Of a stretch of 64,000 bases of DNA, positions 52,832-61,630 are shown piece by piece. Under the pieces are notes generated by a model. It was not told where the DNA came from, ran no database searches, and saw nothing but the letters and a program-made list of their open reading frames with translations. Position 1 is the first letter of the stretch. Each line of letters starts with the position of its first letter. This DNA comes from Oscillospiraceae bacterium (GTDB lineage Bacteria; Bacillota; Clostridia; Oscillospirales; Acutalibacteraceae), in NCBI GenBank assembly GCA_029012445.1, contig JAQXMC010000033.1:62001-126000 (forward strand), given 5' to 3'. A program made the translations under genes and the position numbers.

Positions 52832-54390
52832 TTTGTTTGTCTCCTTATATATATATTTCTTATTTTCTTATATAACGGTTCAAGCCTGGGGTACATTTTA
52901 ACATATACATCGCTATAAATCTCCATATAAAGCTTATGGTTTTCATCGTCAGGCGTAAATTCTTTTCTGACCTGCACCATGCTCTTTATCGCCTCATCGT
53001 AGCTCGGAAAAACGCCCTTTGCAACGAAAGCGACCATTGAAGCGCCCAGTCCGCAAGCTTCATGCGTCTGAATACATTTGACCGGAAGTCCGGTAATATC
53101 AGAGAGTATCTGACAGACAACTCTGCTCTTTGAGCCGCCTCCGCCGACGAATATCTCGTCTATCTTCTTTCCGGAGCGCTTTTCCATAGTCTTTAAGCCC
53201 TCATAAAGCGCAAAGTCGATGCCCTCGATTATGGCTCTGTAAAGATGGTGCCTTGTATGTACATCAGAGAAACCTATGACAGCTCCCTTTGCAAGCGGAT
53301 TTGCGATACCCGGCGTCCAGTATGGCTGGAGCACAAGGCCGTCGCAGCCGGGCGAAACAGTCTCAAGATAGGAATCAAGCACCTTTTCGACCGAGCAGCC
53401 CTTTTCCTTGGCTTCTGCGGCCTCAAGAGCGGCAAACTCCTTGATGAACCACGAAACCATCCAATATCCTCTGTATATCTGTATCTCGGGATTATACATT
53501 CCGTTCGGAACCGCAGGATAGGAAGGTAAAAATTTCTGAGGCTCAAAGTAGTCCTTTGTCGTCATCTGAATAGTCGCTGTTGTTCCGAATGAAACGGCGG
53601 CCTGATTATCCTTGAAAACGGAAAGTCCGAGCGTTTCGCAGCCCTTATCGGAGCCTGTCGCAATAAGCGGCAAGCCTTCGGGAATACCGGTTATCTCGCT
53701 TATCTGTTTTGAAATGCAGCCTATTGTTTCGCCTGACGGAATAAGCTCGCAGAGCTTTTCTTCAGGTATATCGCAGACGCAGCGCGTCAGCTCGTTTTTT
53801 TTCATCCAGCGTCTGTTTTTATAGCTGAACGGAACATGACCTATCATATTTGCCGGCGAATCGCAAAGCCTTCCCGTCAGCTTATAGTTGATATATGTAG
53901 GAAGCATGACATACTTGGCGGTTTTTTCCCAGATATCGCTCTCATTTTCCATTATCCAGTTGCAGACTGAGTTTCTGGCCTGGTTCTTGACGGTCTCCTC
54001 CATGTTGACAAGCTTAAAAATGAGCTTTTTCATTTTTCCGTATGGCTCGTCGTTCTTCGCCTCTCTCTTGTCAAGCCAAAGGATAATGTCTCTGAGCGGC
54101 TCATTGTTCTTGTCAAGACACACGGCCGTGTCTCTGATGACCGTTGCCGTGACGGCGATAACATCATTCAGCTTATCCTGATTATTGTCGCAAAGCTCCC
54201 TTGACGCTTCGCACATCCGGTCAAAATAGAAATCCGGCTTTTGCTCGGCCCAGCCCGGGTGCAGCGAATAATATTGCTCTTCATATGTTTTCTGACAAAC
54301 CGCAACCAGCTCTCCCTTTTTGTTGATGAGCATCGCCCTTACGCTTTGCGTGCCGACATCGAATGTCAGTACAAGTGGGTCTTTCATCAT
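52828..54390 (-). CDS. FGGY-family carbohydrate kinase
   Basis: 520 residues. Phosphate 1 motif FDVGTQSVRAMLIN (about 9-22), GSDKGCETLGL, VSFGTTATIQM, and the C-terminal FVGGGGSKSRVVCQIL (about 414). It belongs to the glycerol/xylulose kinase superfamily; the sequence is not close enough to glycerol kinase signatures for me to name the sugar. It is inside a GlpA-like operon, so glycerol, a polyol or a related C3/C5 compound is likely. AAGGAG before the ATG. Confidence 0.85.
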   Translation of the reverse strand: MMKDPLVLTFDVGTQSVRAMLINKKGELVAVCQKTYEEQYYSLHPGWAEQKPDFYFDRMCEASRELCDNNQDKLNDVIAVTATVIRDTAVCLDKNNEPLRDIILWLDKREAKNDEPYGKMKKLIFKLVNMEETVKNQARNSVCNWIMENESDIWEKTAKYVMLPTYINYKLTGRLCDSPANMIGHVPFSYKNRRWMKKNELTRCVCDIPEEKLCELIPSGETIGCISKQISEITGIPEGLPLIATGSDKGCETLGLSVFKDNQAAVSFGTTATIQMTTKDYFEPQKFLPSYPAVPNGMYNPEIQIYRGYWMVSWFIKEFAALEAAEAKEKGCSVEKVLDSYLETVSPGCDGLVLQPYWTPGIANPLAKGAVIGFSDVHTRHHLYRAIIEGIDFALYEGLKTMEKRSGKKIDEIFVGGGGSKSRVVCQILSDITGLPVKCIQTHEACGLGASMVAFVAKGVFPSYDEAIKSMVQVRKEFTPDDENHKLYMEIYSDVYVKMYPRLEPLYKKIRNIYIRRQTK

Positions 54391-54399
54391 AAATTCTCC

Positions 54400-54756
54400 T
54401 TAACCTTTTAAAATGTCGCTTGTGGCTATCACATCAACGCCGAGACCGAGAACATTCTCTATAACTTTGTCCCCTCTCGATATTCTCTCGGTCACGGTCG
54501 TTTTGTTTATTTCCTTCATAACATCGAATATTCTGTTCTTCGGAATATCAGACGAGACTCTGACGGGAAGAACGGGAACATCGTCAAACGCTGTTCTGAC
54601 CGTCGTGCATATAGTCCGCATCGGGTTTGTCATTTCTGTCTTTGCGAAATTCTCCCCTCTTTTGCAGGAGTTGCCCGTTACGCTGTATTCGCCGTCTTTT
54701 TCTTCAATCTTCATCGTGCAGCCCCGGGGGCAGACTATGCAAACCAGCTCTTTCAT
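54400..54756 (-). CDS. DUF1667 Cys-motif protein
   Basis: 118 residues. CIVCPRGCTMKI near the start and a further Cys in GNSCKRGENFA resemble the cluster-binding beginning of molybdopterin oxidoreductases; this is DUF1667. It typically follows a GlpA/GlpB-like FAD pair, as here with a 4-nt overlap. It probably carries electrons for the oxidoreductases (inference). Confidence 0.85.
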   Translation of the reverse strand: MKELVCIVCPRGCTMKIEEKDGEYSVTGNSCKRGENFAKTEMTNPMRTICTTVRTAFDDVPVLPVRVSSDIPKNRIFDVMKEINKTTVTERISRGDKVIENVLGLGVDVIATSDILKG

Positions 54757-56009
54757 TTCACGCCCTCCTCTATTGAAAATTCTATCTTGCTGCTTTCAGT
54801 TAATTCGTACTTTGAAAAATCAAGAACAAGCCTTTCCATTTCGGGCGGGCGCAGAAACGCATATTTCTTTCTGAAAACCTCTTCGCCGTTGATCTTCAGC
54901 GAAAGTGAGCAGCCGTTGAGCACTTTGCGGCTTCTGAAATAAACTGTCGTTTTGCTGTTGTCGGCGCCGAGCTCAAGGCGCTGAGGAACAAGATATGAAA
55001 TATTGTCGCCGAGCGTTATTTCGGCGTAGCTGCGTTTTCTGTCCGCATAAGCGGCGGCGTTTTTGCCGGCTTCCTCGCCGCTTTCGGAAACATAGTCGAC
55101 AAGGTCGTTGACATGAAGCGCGTTGCCGCAGGAGAACACTCCGTCAACGCTCGTCATAAGCTGACCGTCGCAGACCGGACCTTTTGTTCTCGAATCAATC
55201 CTGACGCCGAGCTCCTCGGCTATCTCGTTTTCGGGAATAAGTCCGACCGAAAGAATGAGACTGTCGCACTCAATGATCTCCTCTGTGCCCTTTATAGGTC
55301 TGAGCTTTTCGTCGACCTTTGATATCTCAACAGCCGTCAGTCTGTCGTGACCGAACACTTTCGTGACGGTGTGTGACAGATAAAGCGGTATATCATAGTC
55401 ATGCAGGCACTGGTGAATATTTCTCGTCAGTCCCGACGGAGTGGGCATGACCTCATAAACTCCGACGACCTTAGCTCCCTCGAGAGTCAGCCGCCTCGCC
55501 ATGATAAGTCCGATATCGCCCGAGCCCAAAATAACGCATTTCTTTGTCGGCATCTGACCTAAAAGGTTTGTGTAGTGCTGAGCCGTTCCCGCTGTGAAAA
55601 CACCGGCAGGCCTTGTTCCGTGAATTGACACCTGCTTTGCCGTTCTCTCGCGGCAGCCTGTCGCCAGAACAACGGCTTTCGCTTCGATCTGATTAACGCC
55701 GTCTGTGTTGACAACAGTCAGCTCAAAGCCTTTTTCTTTTTTGACTATTCTCGTGACAAATGTCAGAAGCAGAGCTGTTATGTTTTCTTTTTTGAATTCG
55801 TCAATAAATCTTTCCGCATATTCGGGGCCTGAGAGCTTTTCTCCGAAGCGAACGAGCCCGAAGCCGTCGTGTATGCATTGTTTAAGTATTCCTCCGAGTC
55901 TCGCTTCTCTTTCGATAAGCGCGACCTCGGCGCCGTTTTTCTTTGCGGAGATCGCCGCGGCAAGTCCGGCCGGGCCGCCGCCGATAACGACAACATCACA
56001 ATTAAGCAT
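54753..56009 (-). CDS. NAD(P)/FAD-dependent oxidoreductase
   Basis: 418 residues. FAD dinucleotide motif VVIGGGPAGLAAAISAKKNGA (from residue 6), a second Rossmann motif VILGSGDIGLIMARRL (about 156), and CGNALHVNDLVDYV near the C-terminus. It is related to the second subunit of GlpA-like dehydrogenases and to opine/proline oxidase subunits. It overlaps the GlpA-like gene by 8 nt and the DUF1667 gene by 4 nt, so the three should form a complex. Confidence 0.85.
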   Translation of the reverse strand: MLNCDVVVIGGGPAGLAAAISAKKNGAEVALIEREARLGGILKQCIHDGFGLVRFGEKLSGPEYAERFIDEFKKENITALLLTFVTRIVKKEKGFELTVVNTDGVNQIEAKAVVLATGCRERTAKQVSIHGTRPAGVFTAGTAQHYTNLLGQMPTKKCVILGSGDIGLIMARRLTLEGAKVVGVYEVMPTPSGLTRNIHQCLHDYDIPLYLSHTVTKVFGHDRLTAVEISKVDEKLRPIKGTEEIIECDSLILSVGLIPENEIAEELGVRIDSRTKGPVCDGQLMTSVDGVFSCGNALHVNDLVDYVSESGEEAGKNAAAYADRKRSYAEITLGDNISYLVPQRLELGADNSKTTVYFRSRKVLNGCSLSLKINGEEVFRKKYAFLRPPEMERLVLDFSKYELTESSKIEFSIEEGVK

Positions 56010-57723
56010 TTTCAGCGCCCTCCTTTGTCTTTCCGTAGGTCACAACGCTTCTTGACGAGGCTTTTCTGACCCGGCTGATATCAACGCCCTCATGCTCGGC
56101 GATTATCTTGCTGACAAGCGGCGAGCAGAAGCCGCCCTGACATCTGCCCATTCCCGGGCGGACGCGGCGTTTTATTCCGTCGAGCGTCGGAACCTTTATC
56201 GGTCTTTCAAGCGCGTCGATGATCTCGCCCTTGCTTATCTCCTCACAGCGGCAAATCATTACGCCGTAATCAGGATTTTTCTTTATGTATTCGTTTCTTT
56301 CCTCATCGGGCATTTCGTTGAGAGTCGGAACTGCGTGTCTTATCGGGTTGAAATCGGCGTTTCGGGCCACGAATTCACCGGACTGTCTCAGATATCCGAC
56401 AGCCATTTTTTCAACATCGAGAGCCACTGCGGGGGCTGTCGTCAGTCCCGGCGACTGTATTCCGGCGCAATGGATAAGGTTTTTGACCTTGTGGCCGAAT
56501 TCTATAATGAAGTCCTCTTCAAATGTCGGAGATCTGACTCCGGTGAAATATGTTATTATATCGCGCTGAGAAAGCTTGGGCATGGTTTTTTCCTGTTTGT
56601 CGAACACAACATCTATGCTTTCTCTGTTCGTTGCGTAGTTTTCTTTTTCATATGTTTCGACTGCGTCAGGACCGACAAGAAGATTGCCGTGAACTGTCCT
56701 CATAACGCCGCCGCCCTTTGAATGAGTCCTGTTCTTCTTTAAAGTCTTGACGGAGGCTATGCAATGAATGAGCCTGCCCGCCTTTTTATCTGTTATGGAG
56801 TTTGTTCCGCGCCTCGGATGAATTGAATAGAACCTGTCGCCCGCCATCTGAGCTATATCGTCGGCAAAAACGCCGGCAGCATTGATAACAAGCTTCGGTC
56901 TGATCGTTCCTCTGTTGGTCACAACCTCCGTTATTTTTCCGTTTTCCGTCTTCATGGAGCGCACGACCGTGTTAAGAAAGACCTTTGCGCCGTTTTCAAC
57001 AGCGTTTTCCGCGTACGCTATGGTGAGCCCGTAAGGGCAGACGCAGCCCGCCGACGGGTTATAAATAGCAACGCCGAAATCCTCGTTGAGATTCGGCTCG
57101 CGCTTCTTAAGCTCCTCACCGGATATTACTCTTGTATCCTTGACTCCGATCATTCGTCTTTGCAGGGCGAAAAGCTCAAGCACCGGTCTGAGCCATTTGC
57201 TTTCAAAGCCGACATACTGACCGAAGCGCTCGAACGGAACATCAAGCTCGCGGCAAACTTTTTCATACATTTTGTTGCCTATCAGAACATAGTGCTGCTT
57301 CAATGTGCCTTTTCCGAGGTCAACGCCGGGGTGAACCTCACCGTCGTTTCTGCCTGACGCCTGCATAGCAAGATCCGACTCTTTATCGACAAGCCAGGCT
57401 TCGATATCCCATTTCGACAGCTCTCTGAGAATGCTCGCTCCGGAAATTCCTCCGCCGATAACGAGAACATCCGGCTCGCCGCCGTCAAGAGATTTATCCT
57501 CTTCCTCAGGCTCTCTCATCTTCGGTATTTCACCGCCGGTGAACCTGATATCGTTTACGACATGCATTCCGCTTTTTTTGTCGACGCAAATAGTGCAGGC
57601 GTTCACAATATCGTCCCAATTGTCAAGCTCGCCGGAAACGACAATAGCTCCGTCTTTTACCCCGGCTCTGACTCTTGAGCCGTAAAGCTTTTTGAGCTCT
57701 TTGTTGGCCTTCTCAATTTTCAT
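56002..57723 (-). CDS. GlpA-like glycerol-3-phosphate dehydrogenase with N-terminal BON-like and C-terminal [2Fe-2S] domains
   Basis: 573 residues. Residues 1-60 resemble a small BON-type domain (VRAGVKDGAIVVSGELDNW). FAD motif VLVIGGGISGASILREL at about 86, the DAO-type core with ASGRNDGEVHPG, then a BFD-like C-terminus with CRCEE and CQGGFC (four Cys, about 483-535). First gene of the operon, behind a clear promoter and leader hairpin. Likely oxidises glycerol 3-phosphate or a similar 2-hydroxy compound and passes electrons to its partners. Confidence 0.85.
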   Translation of the reverse strand: MKIEKANKELKKLYGSRVRAGVKDGAIVVSGELDNWDDIVNACTICVDKKSGMHVVNDIRFTGGEIPKMREPEEEDKSLDGGEPDVLVIGGGISGASILRELSKWDIEAWLVDKESDLAMQASGRNDGEVHPGVDLGKGTLKQHYVLIGNKMYEKVCRELDVPFERFGQYVGFESKWLRPVLELFALQRRMIGVKDTRVISGEELKKREPNLNEDFGVAIYNPSAGCVCPYGLTIAYAENAVENGAKVFLNTVVRSMKTENGKITEVVTNRGTIRPKLVINAAGVFADDIAQMAGDRFYSIHPRRGTNSITDKKAGRLIHCIASVKTLKKNRTHSKGGGVMRTVHGNLLVGPDAVETYEKENYATNRESIDVVFDKQEKTMPKLSQRDIITYFTGVRSPTFEEDFIIEFGHKVKNLIHCAGIQSPGLTTAPAVALDVEKMAVGYLRQSGEFVARNADFNPIRHAVPTLNEMPDEERNEYIKKNPDYGVMICRCEEISKGEIIDALERPIKVPTLDGIKRRVRPGMGRCQGGFCSPLVSKIIAEHEGVDISRVRKASSRSVVTYGKTKEGAENA

Positions 57724-57753
57724 ATAAACACCGCCTGAAAAATATTATAAGCT

Positions 57754-57777
57754 GTGCTGCGCCTTGACGCGCAGCAC
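57754..57777 (-). promoter_or_regulatory. Leader hairpin of the GlpA-like operon
   Basis: GTGCTGCGC and GCGCAGCAC form a perfect 9-bp stem with a 6-nt loop inside the short 5' leader, with a TATTTTT run 11-12 nt further on. It may be a transcription attenuator or a protein-binding site. Confidence 0.55.
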
Positions 57778-57793
57778 TTAATATGCCTGATTT

Positions 57794-57822
57794 ATGATAT
57801 CTTAGATTGAATTTAAAGTCAA
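57794..57822 (-). promoter_or_regulatory. Sigma-A promoter of the GlpA-like operon
   Basis: TTGACT (57822-57817), 17-nt spacer, TATCAT (57799-57794), about 70 nt before the GlpA-like start. Confidence 0.65.
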
Positions 57823-57881
57823 TCTTTTTCGGTTGTTTTCAACAATTTTTAATATAGATTTTATAATATTTTAGTTTCAAA

Positions 57882-58541
57882 TCACAACGAAAAAATGTCA
57901 AAAGGCTCTTTTTCGGGTTTTCTTTCAAATTTCAATCTCTCGCCGCTTTCCGGGTGCAAAAAGCTGACCGAATAAGACCAAAGGCCTATTCCGCAATTAT
58001 CTCTCCCTCCGTATTTTCCATCGCCGACAAGGGGCATTTTTCTTGATGAGAACTGCACTCTTATCTGGTGCGTTCTGCCTGTATAAAGTCTTATTCCGAC
58101 AAGGGACACTTTTCCGTATTTGCTTTCTCTTTCATCAAGAAGCTCATATGAAAGCTTTGCGGGCTTGACACCTTTTCTCATCTTGTCAACAACAAACGAT
58201 TTATTCTTTCTTGAGTCCTTGAAGAGAAGATCTTCAAAAACGCCCTCCCTGCTTTCGGGAACGCCGTGAACCACAGCTTCATATGTCTTTTTAAAATCTC
58301 CGCTTGCCGTCTGCCCCGAAAGCGCGCTTGCCGCGTACCTCGTCTTGGCATAGACCATCACCCCGCCGACGGCCCTGTCGAGTCTGTGAACAACAAACAC
58401 TCCGCCCGTCTCGCCTTTTTCTTTCAGATAGTCTCCTATATCGTCGGCAAACGACCTTCGGCTTGCGCCGTCGCCCTGGGATAAAACGCCGGCAGGCTTA
58501 ACGGCGACGACAATATCTTTATCCTCAAAAAGTATCTCCAT
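57882..58541 (-). CDS. RluA-family pseudouridine synthase
   Basis: The start at 58541 follows GGAAGGGC. 219 residues with no S4 domain. Catalytic Asp in HRLDRAVGGVMVYAK (about 56), and LYTGRTHQIRVQFSS near 165. The short form is close to the RluA/TruC group acting on rRNA or tRNA; the target is not readable. Divergent from spoIVA. Confidence 0.85.
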   Translation of the reverse strand: MEILFEDKDIVVAVKPAGVLSQGDGASRRSFADDIGDYLKEKGETGGVFVVHRLDRAVGGVMVYAKTRYAASALSGQTASGDFKKTYEAVVHGVPESREGVFEDLLFKDSRKNKSFVVDKMRKGVKPAKLSYELLDERESKYGKVSLVGIRLYTGRTHQIRVQFSSRKMPLVGDGKYGGRDNCGIGLWSYSVSFLHPESGERLKFERKPEKEPFDIFSL

Positions 58542-58596
58542 GCTTGCCCTTCCTTTCACACTTTGATATTTTACTTGAATATCATTGCTAAATCAA

Positions 58597-58626
58597 GTCA
58601 TACAAGCAGAAAGACACGCATAATAT
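58597..58626 (+). promoter_or_regulatory. Candidate sigma-E promoter of spoIVA
   Basis: GTCATACA (58597-58604), 14-nt spacer, CATAATAT (58619-58626). The -35 and -10 fit the sigma-E pattern (ATCATATT / CATACAAT) well, and spoIVA is sigma-E dependent in B. subtilis. Confidence 0.65.
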
Positions 58627-58659
58627 TTACAAACGAATGTACTGAACGGAGGAAAATTA

Positions 58660-60135
58660 ATGACTGATACAAGCATATACAGGGATATCGCCGCAAGAAC
58701 TCAGGGCGATATTTATATCGGTGTGGTCGGCCCGGTGAGAACGGGAAAGTCAACGTTCATCAAAAGATTTATGGACACATTCGTCCTGCCGAACATTGAG
58801 GACGGATATAAAAGAGAGCGAGCGACGGATGAGCTTCCGCAGGCCTCGGCCGGCAGAACGATCATGACGACCGAGCCTAAGTTCATACCGGAGGACGCTG
58901 TTGAGATAAAAATGCAGAATTCATCTTTCAAGGTCAGAATGATAGACTGCGTCGGATATATAGTCCCGAGCTCTCTCGGATATATTGAAAACGATCAACC
59001 GAGAATGGTCAAAACCCCATGGTTTGAAAACGAGATACCCTTTAATATGGCCGCCGAGATAGGCACTCAGAAGGTCATTAATGAGCACTCGACGATAGGA
59101 CTCGTTGTCACGACCGACGGCTCGATATCCGAAATACCGAGAGAGGAATATGAGGAGGCCGAAGAAAGAGTCATAAACGAGCTCAAGGAGCTTAACAAGC
59201 CGTTTATAGTCCTGCTCAACTGCGCCGATCCGAAAACTCAGGAGGCCGCCGCCCTCGCCGAAAGACTGAGAGACAAATATGAGGTATGCGTCAAAGCCGT
59301 GAATTGCATGGAGCTTTCGGAAAGCGAGATAAACGATATTCTTTCCGGCGTTCTGTTTGAATTTCCGACAAAAGAAATAGCCATTGATCTTCCTCTGTGG
59401 GTCGGCAAGCTTCAGAAGGATCACTGGCTAAGAAGCACTGTTTATAAAAATATCTACTCGGTTGCGACAAAGATCGAGAGAGTTAAAGATGTCGAAAAGC
59501 ACCTTGGCGAAATGGCTTCGGGCGAGTATGTGACCGACGGAAAAATAATCGGAATAGATCTCGCAACCGGCAGCGTCCGCATAAAGCTCGACATTGAGCC
59601 CGAGCTGTTTTATAAGATCATCAGCGAACAGACCGGAATTGAGATAAAGGACGAACGCCAGCTTATGGGACAGATCGTCGAGCTGGCAAAAATGAAGCAG
59701 AAATATCAGCGCTTTGAGGAGGCGCTCAACGAGGTGGAGGCGACCGGCTACGGCATCGTTATGCCCACAATGGATGAGCTGACTCTCGACGAGCCTGAAA
59801 TAATGAAGCAGGGCGGAAGATACGGCGTCCGGCTCAAGGCCTCCGCTCCGTCGATACATATGCTGAAAGCTAACATCACGACAGAGGTCGCTCCCATCGT
59901 CGGCAGCGAATCGCAGTCGGAGGAGCTGGTCGTTTATCTTCTCAAGGAATTTGACGACGATCCGTCAAAAATATGGGAATCGAATATTTTCGGAAAATCT
60001 CTTCATTCTCTTGTCAACGAGGGACTTCACAATAAGCTGTATAAGATGCCGACCGACGCGAGAATGAAATTGCAGGAAACCCTCGAAAGAGTCATCAACG
60101 AGGGCTGCAGCGGACTTATATGCATCATTCTTTAA
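58660..60135 (+). CDS. spoIVA: Stage IV sporulation protein A
   Basis: 491 residues, full length. GTPase-like domain with Walker A VGPVRTGKSTFIKRFMDT (about 23-40), MIDCVGY (about 96), TTDGSISEIPREEYEEAEER, and the conserved C-terminal region ending in CSGLICIIL. It is an ATPase that polymerises on the forespore surface as the base of the spore coat. GGAGG before the ATG. It proves the organism belongs to a spore-forming lineage. Confidence 0.97.
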   Translation: MTDTSIYRDIAARTQGDIYIGVVGPVRTGKSTFIKRFMDTFVLPNIEDGYKRERATDELPQASAGRTIMTTEPKFIPEDAVEIKMQNSSFKVRMIDCVGYIVPSSLGYIENDQPRMVKTPWFENEIPFNMAAEIGTQKVINEHSTIGLVVTTDGSISEIPREEYEEAEERVINELKELNKPFIVLLNCADPKTQEAAALAERLRDKYEVCVKAVNCMELSESEINDILSGVLFEFPTKEIAIDLPLWVGKLQKDHWLRSTVYKNIYSVATKIERVKDVEKHLGEMASGEYVTDGKIIGIDLATGSVRIKLDIEPELFYKIISEQTGIEIKDERQLMGQIVELAKMKQKYQRFEEALNEVEATGYGIVMPTMDELTLDEPEIMKQGGRYGVRLKASAPSIHMLKANITTEVAPIVGSESQSEELVVYLLKEFDDDPSKIWESNIFGKSLHSLVNEGLHNKLYKMPTDARMKLQETLERVINEGCSGLICIIL

Positions 60136-60144
60136 TATCGAAAA

Positions 60145-61575
60145 TCAATTATCATCGTTCATTTTCATCTTTATGCTCTTGCGCACCAACAGGCTGCCGA
60201 GAGCTTTTTTGTTGAACGGCAGAAGCGGATAAAGATAAGTGTAGCCGTCGATGGTTTTCGTTAAGCAGACGGTTAGCAAAGTTGCCGCTATGCCTATAAT
60301 AAAGCCCCACACATCGAACAGCGCCGTCAATATCAGCACCAGAAGTCTTGACAGCTTTATCGCGTACCCCAGCTCATAGCTCGGCTGTGTGAAATTCGCT
60401 ATGGCGACAAAAGCCATGAAAAGAACGACCTCGTTTGCGAAAAGCCCTGAGCTGACGGCAAATTCGCCGAGCACCAACGCTCCGACAACGCTGAAAGAGT
60501 TGCTCAGAGCGCTCGGAGTGTTCAGAGACGCAAGCTTTAAAACATCAATGACAAACTCGATAACAAATATCTGCGTTATTACAGAAACTTCAGCCGGCTC
60601 CTTGATTGCCATAAAGTGCAGCCATTCAGGTATCCGGTCAGGCATTTTGACCATCAGATACCAGAAAGGGACAAGAAGAAATGACAGCAGAAACACAGCC
60701 GCTCTTATATATCTCAGAAAAGTTCCGACGCAAGGCGAAAAATAATAGTCGTTTATATCCTGAACGAAGTCGAATATTCCCGTCGGGACTATCATTACGC
60801 TCGGCGAGCCGTCCGTTATTATCAGAATGTTTCCGTCAAATATGCAGGCGCTTGCCGTGTCCGGGCGTTCGGTGTATCTGACCTTGGGATAGGGATTCCA
60901 CGGCTGGGCAGGCATCATGCACTCTTTCAGGCTCTCCTGCCCCATTGAGAGCGCATCAACATCAATCTGCCTCAGCTTTTTTCTGACCGCATTCAGCTTT
61001 TTTTCGTCAGCCTTGCCGTCGATATAACAGACTATGACATCTGTTTTTGATTTGTTCCCGACGGAAAAAAGCTCCATTGTCAGCATTGGATCTCTTATTT
61101 TGCGCCTTATGAGCGCCGTGTTAAAAACAAGTGTTTCAACAAAGCCCTCATGAGCTCCTCTGAGTACCTTATCGCTCTCGGGCTCTTCGACTCCCCTTGC
61201 GGGATAAGTTCTCGCGTCAATGATTATAACTTCTTTAAAGCCCTCAAGAAGCATTACAAGGGCTCCGGAAAGCGCCATTGTTACAGCTTTGTCGACATTT
61301 GTCTGAATATCACATTCTATATATGTTATAAAATTATCAATGAACTGTCTGGCGTCCTGAATTTTCGTCATATCCTCAACAGGAATTTTAGTGAAATATT
61401 CAAACATTTTTTCAACGACTTCTTCCTTGATAAAGCCGTCAACGCCGTAAAAGGTCGCCTTTTTATCGGCGACCTTTATTTTTTTGACAAGTATGTCGTA
61501 GCTTTTGTCGGCTCTCAGCAGAGAAGCTATCGTTTTGTTATCCTTCTCATAATCGCCCGTCAGACTTTTGCTCAT
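60145..61575 (-). CDS. GerA-family spore germination protein
   Basis: The start at 61575 follows GGGAGGTGCGGTAGT. 476 residues. Soluble N-terminal domain (to about 290) with CECD-like VTMALSGALVMLLEG, then about five membrane helices, including SVITQIFVIEFVIDVLKLASLNTPSALSNS as the conserved core. This is the A-type subunit of germinant receptors. No B or C subunit genes follow; spoIVA converges with only 9 nt between stops. Confidence 0.9.
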   Translation of the reverse strand: MSKSLTGDYEKDNKTIASLLRADKSYDILVKKIKVADKKATFYGVDGFIKEEVVEKMFEYFTKIPVEDMTKIQDARQFIDNFITYIECDIQTNVDKAVTMALSGALVMLLEGFKEVIIIDARTYPARGVEEPESDKVLRGAHEGFVETLVFNTALIRRKIRDPMLTMELFSVGNKSKTDVIVCYIDGKADEKKLNAVRKKLRQIDVDALSMGQESLKECMMPAQPWNPYPKVRYTERPDTASACIFDGNILIITDGSPSVMIVPTGIFDFVQDINDYYFSPCVGTFLRYIRAAVFLLSFLLVPFWYLMVKMPDRIPEWLHFMAIKEPAEVSVITQIFVIEFVIDVLKLASLNTPSALSNSFSVVGALVLGEFAVSSGLFANEVVLFMAFVAIANFTQPSYELGYAIKLSRLLVLILTALFDVWGFIIGIAATLLTVCLTKTIDGYTYLYPLLPFNKKALGSLLVRKSIKMKMNDDN

Positions 61576-61630
61576 ACTACCGCACCTCCCGCGCTTTTGT
61601 GGTAGTATTCGTAAATTCACGGCCGGTTAT

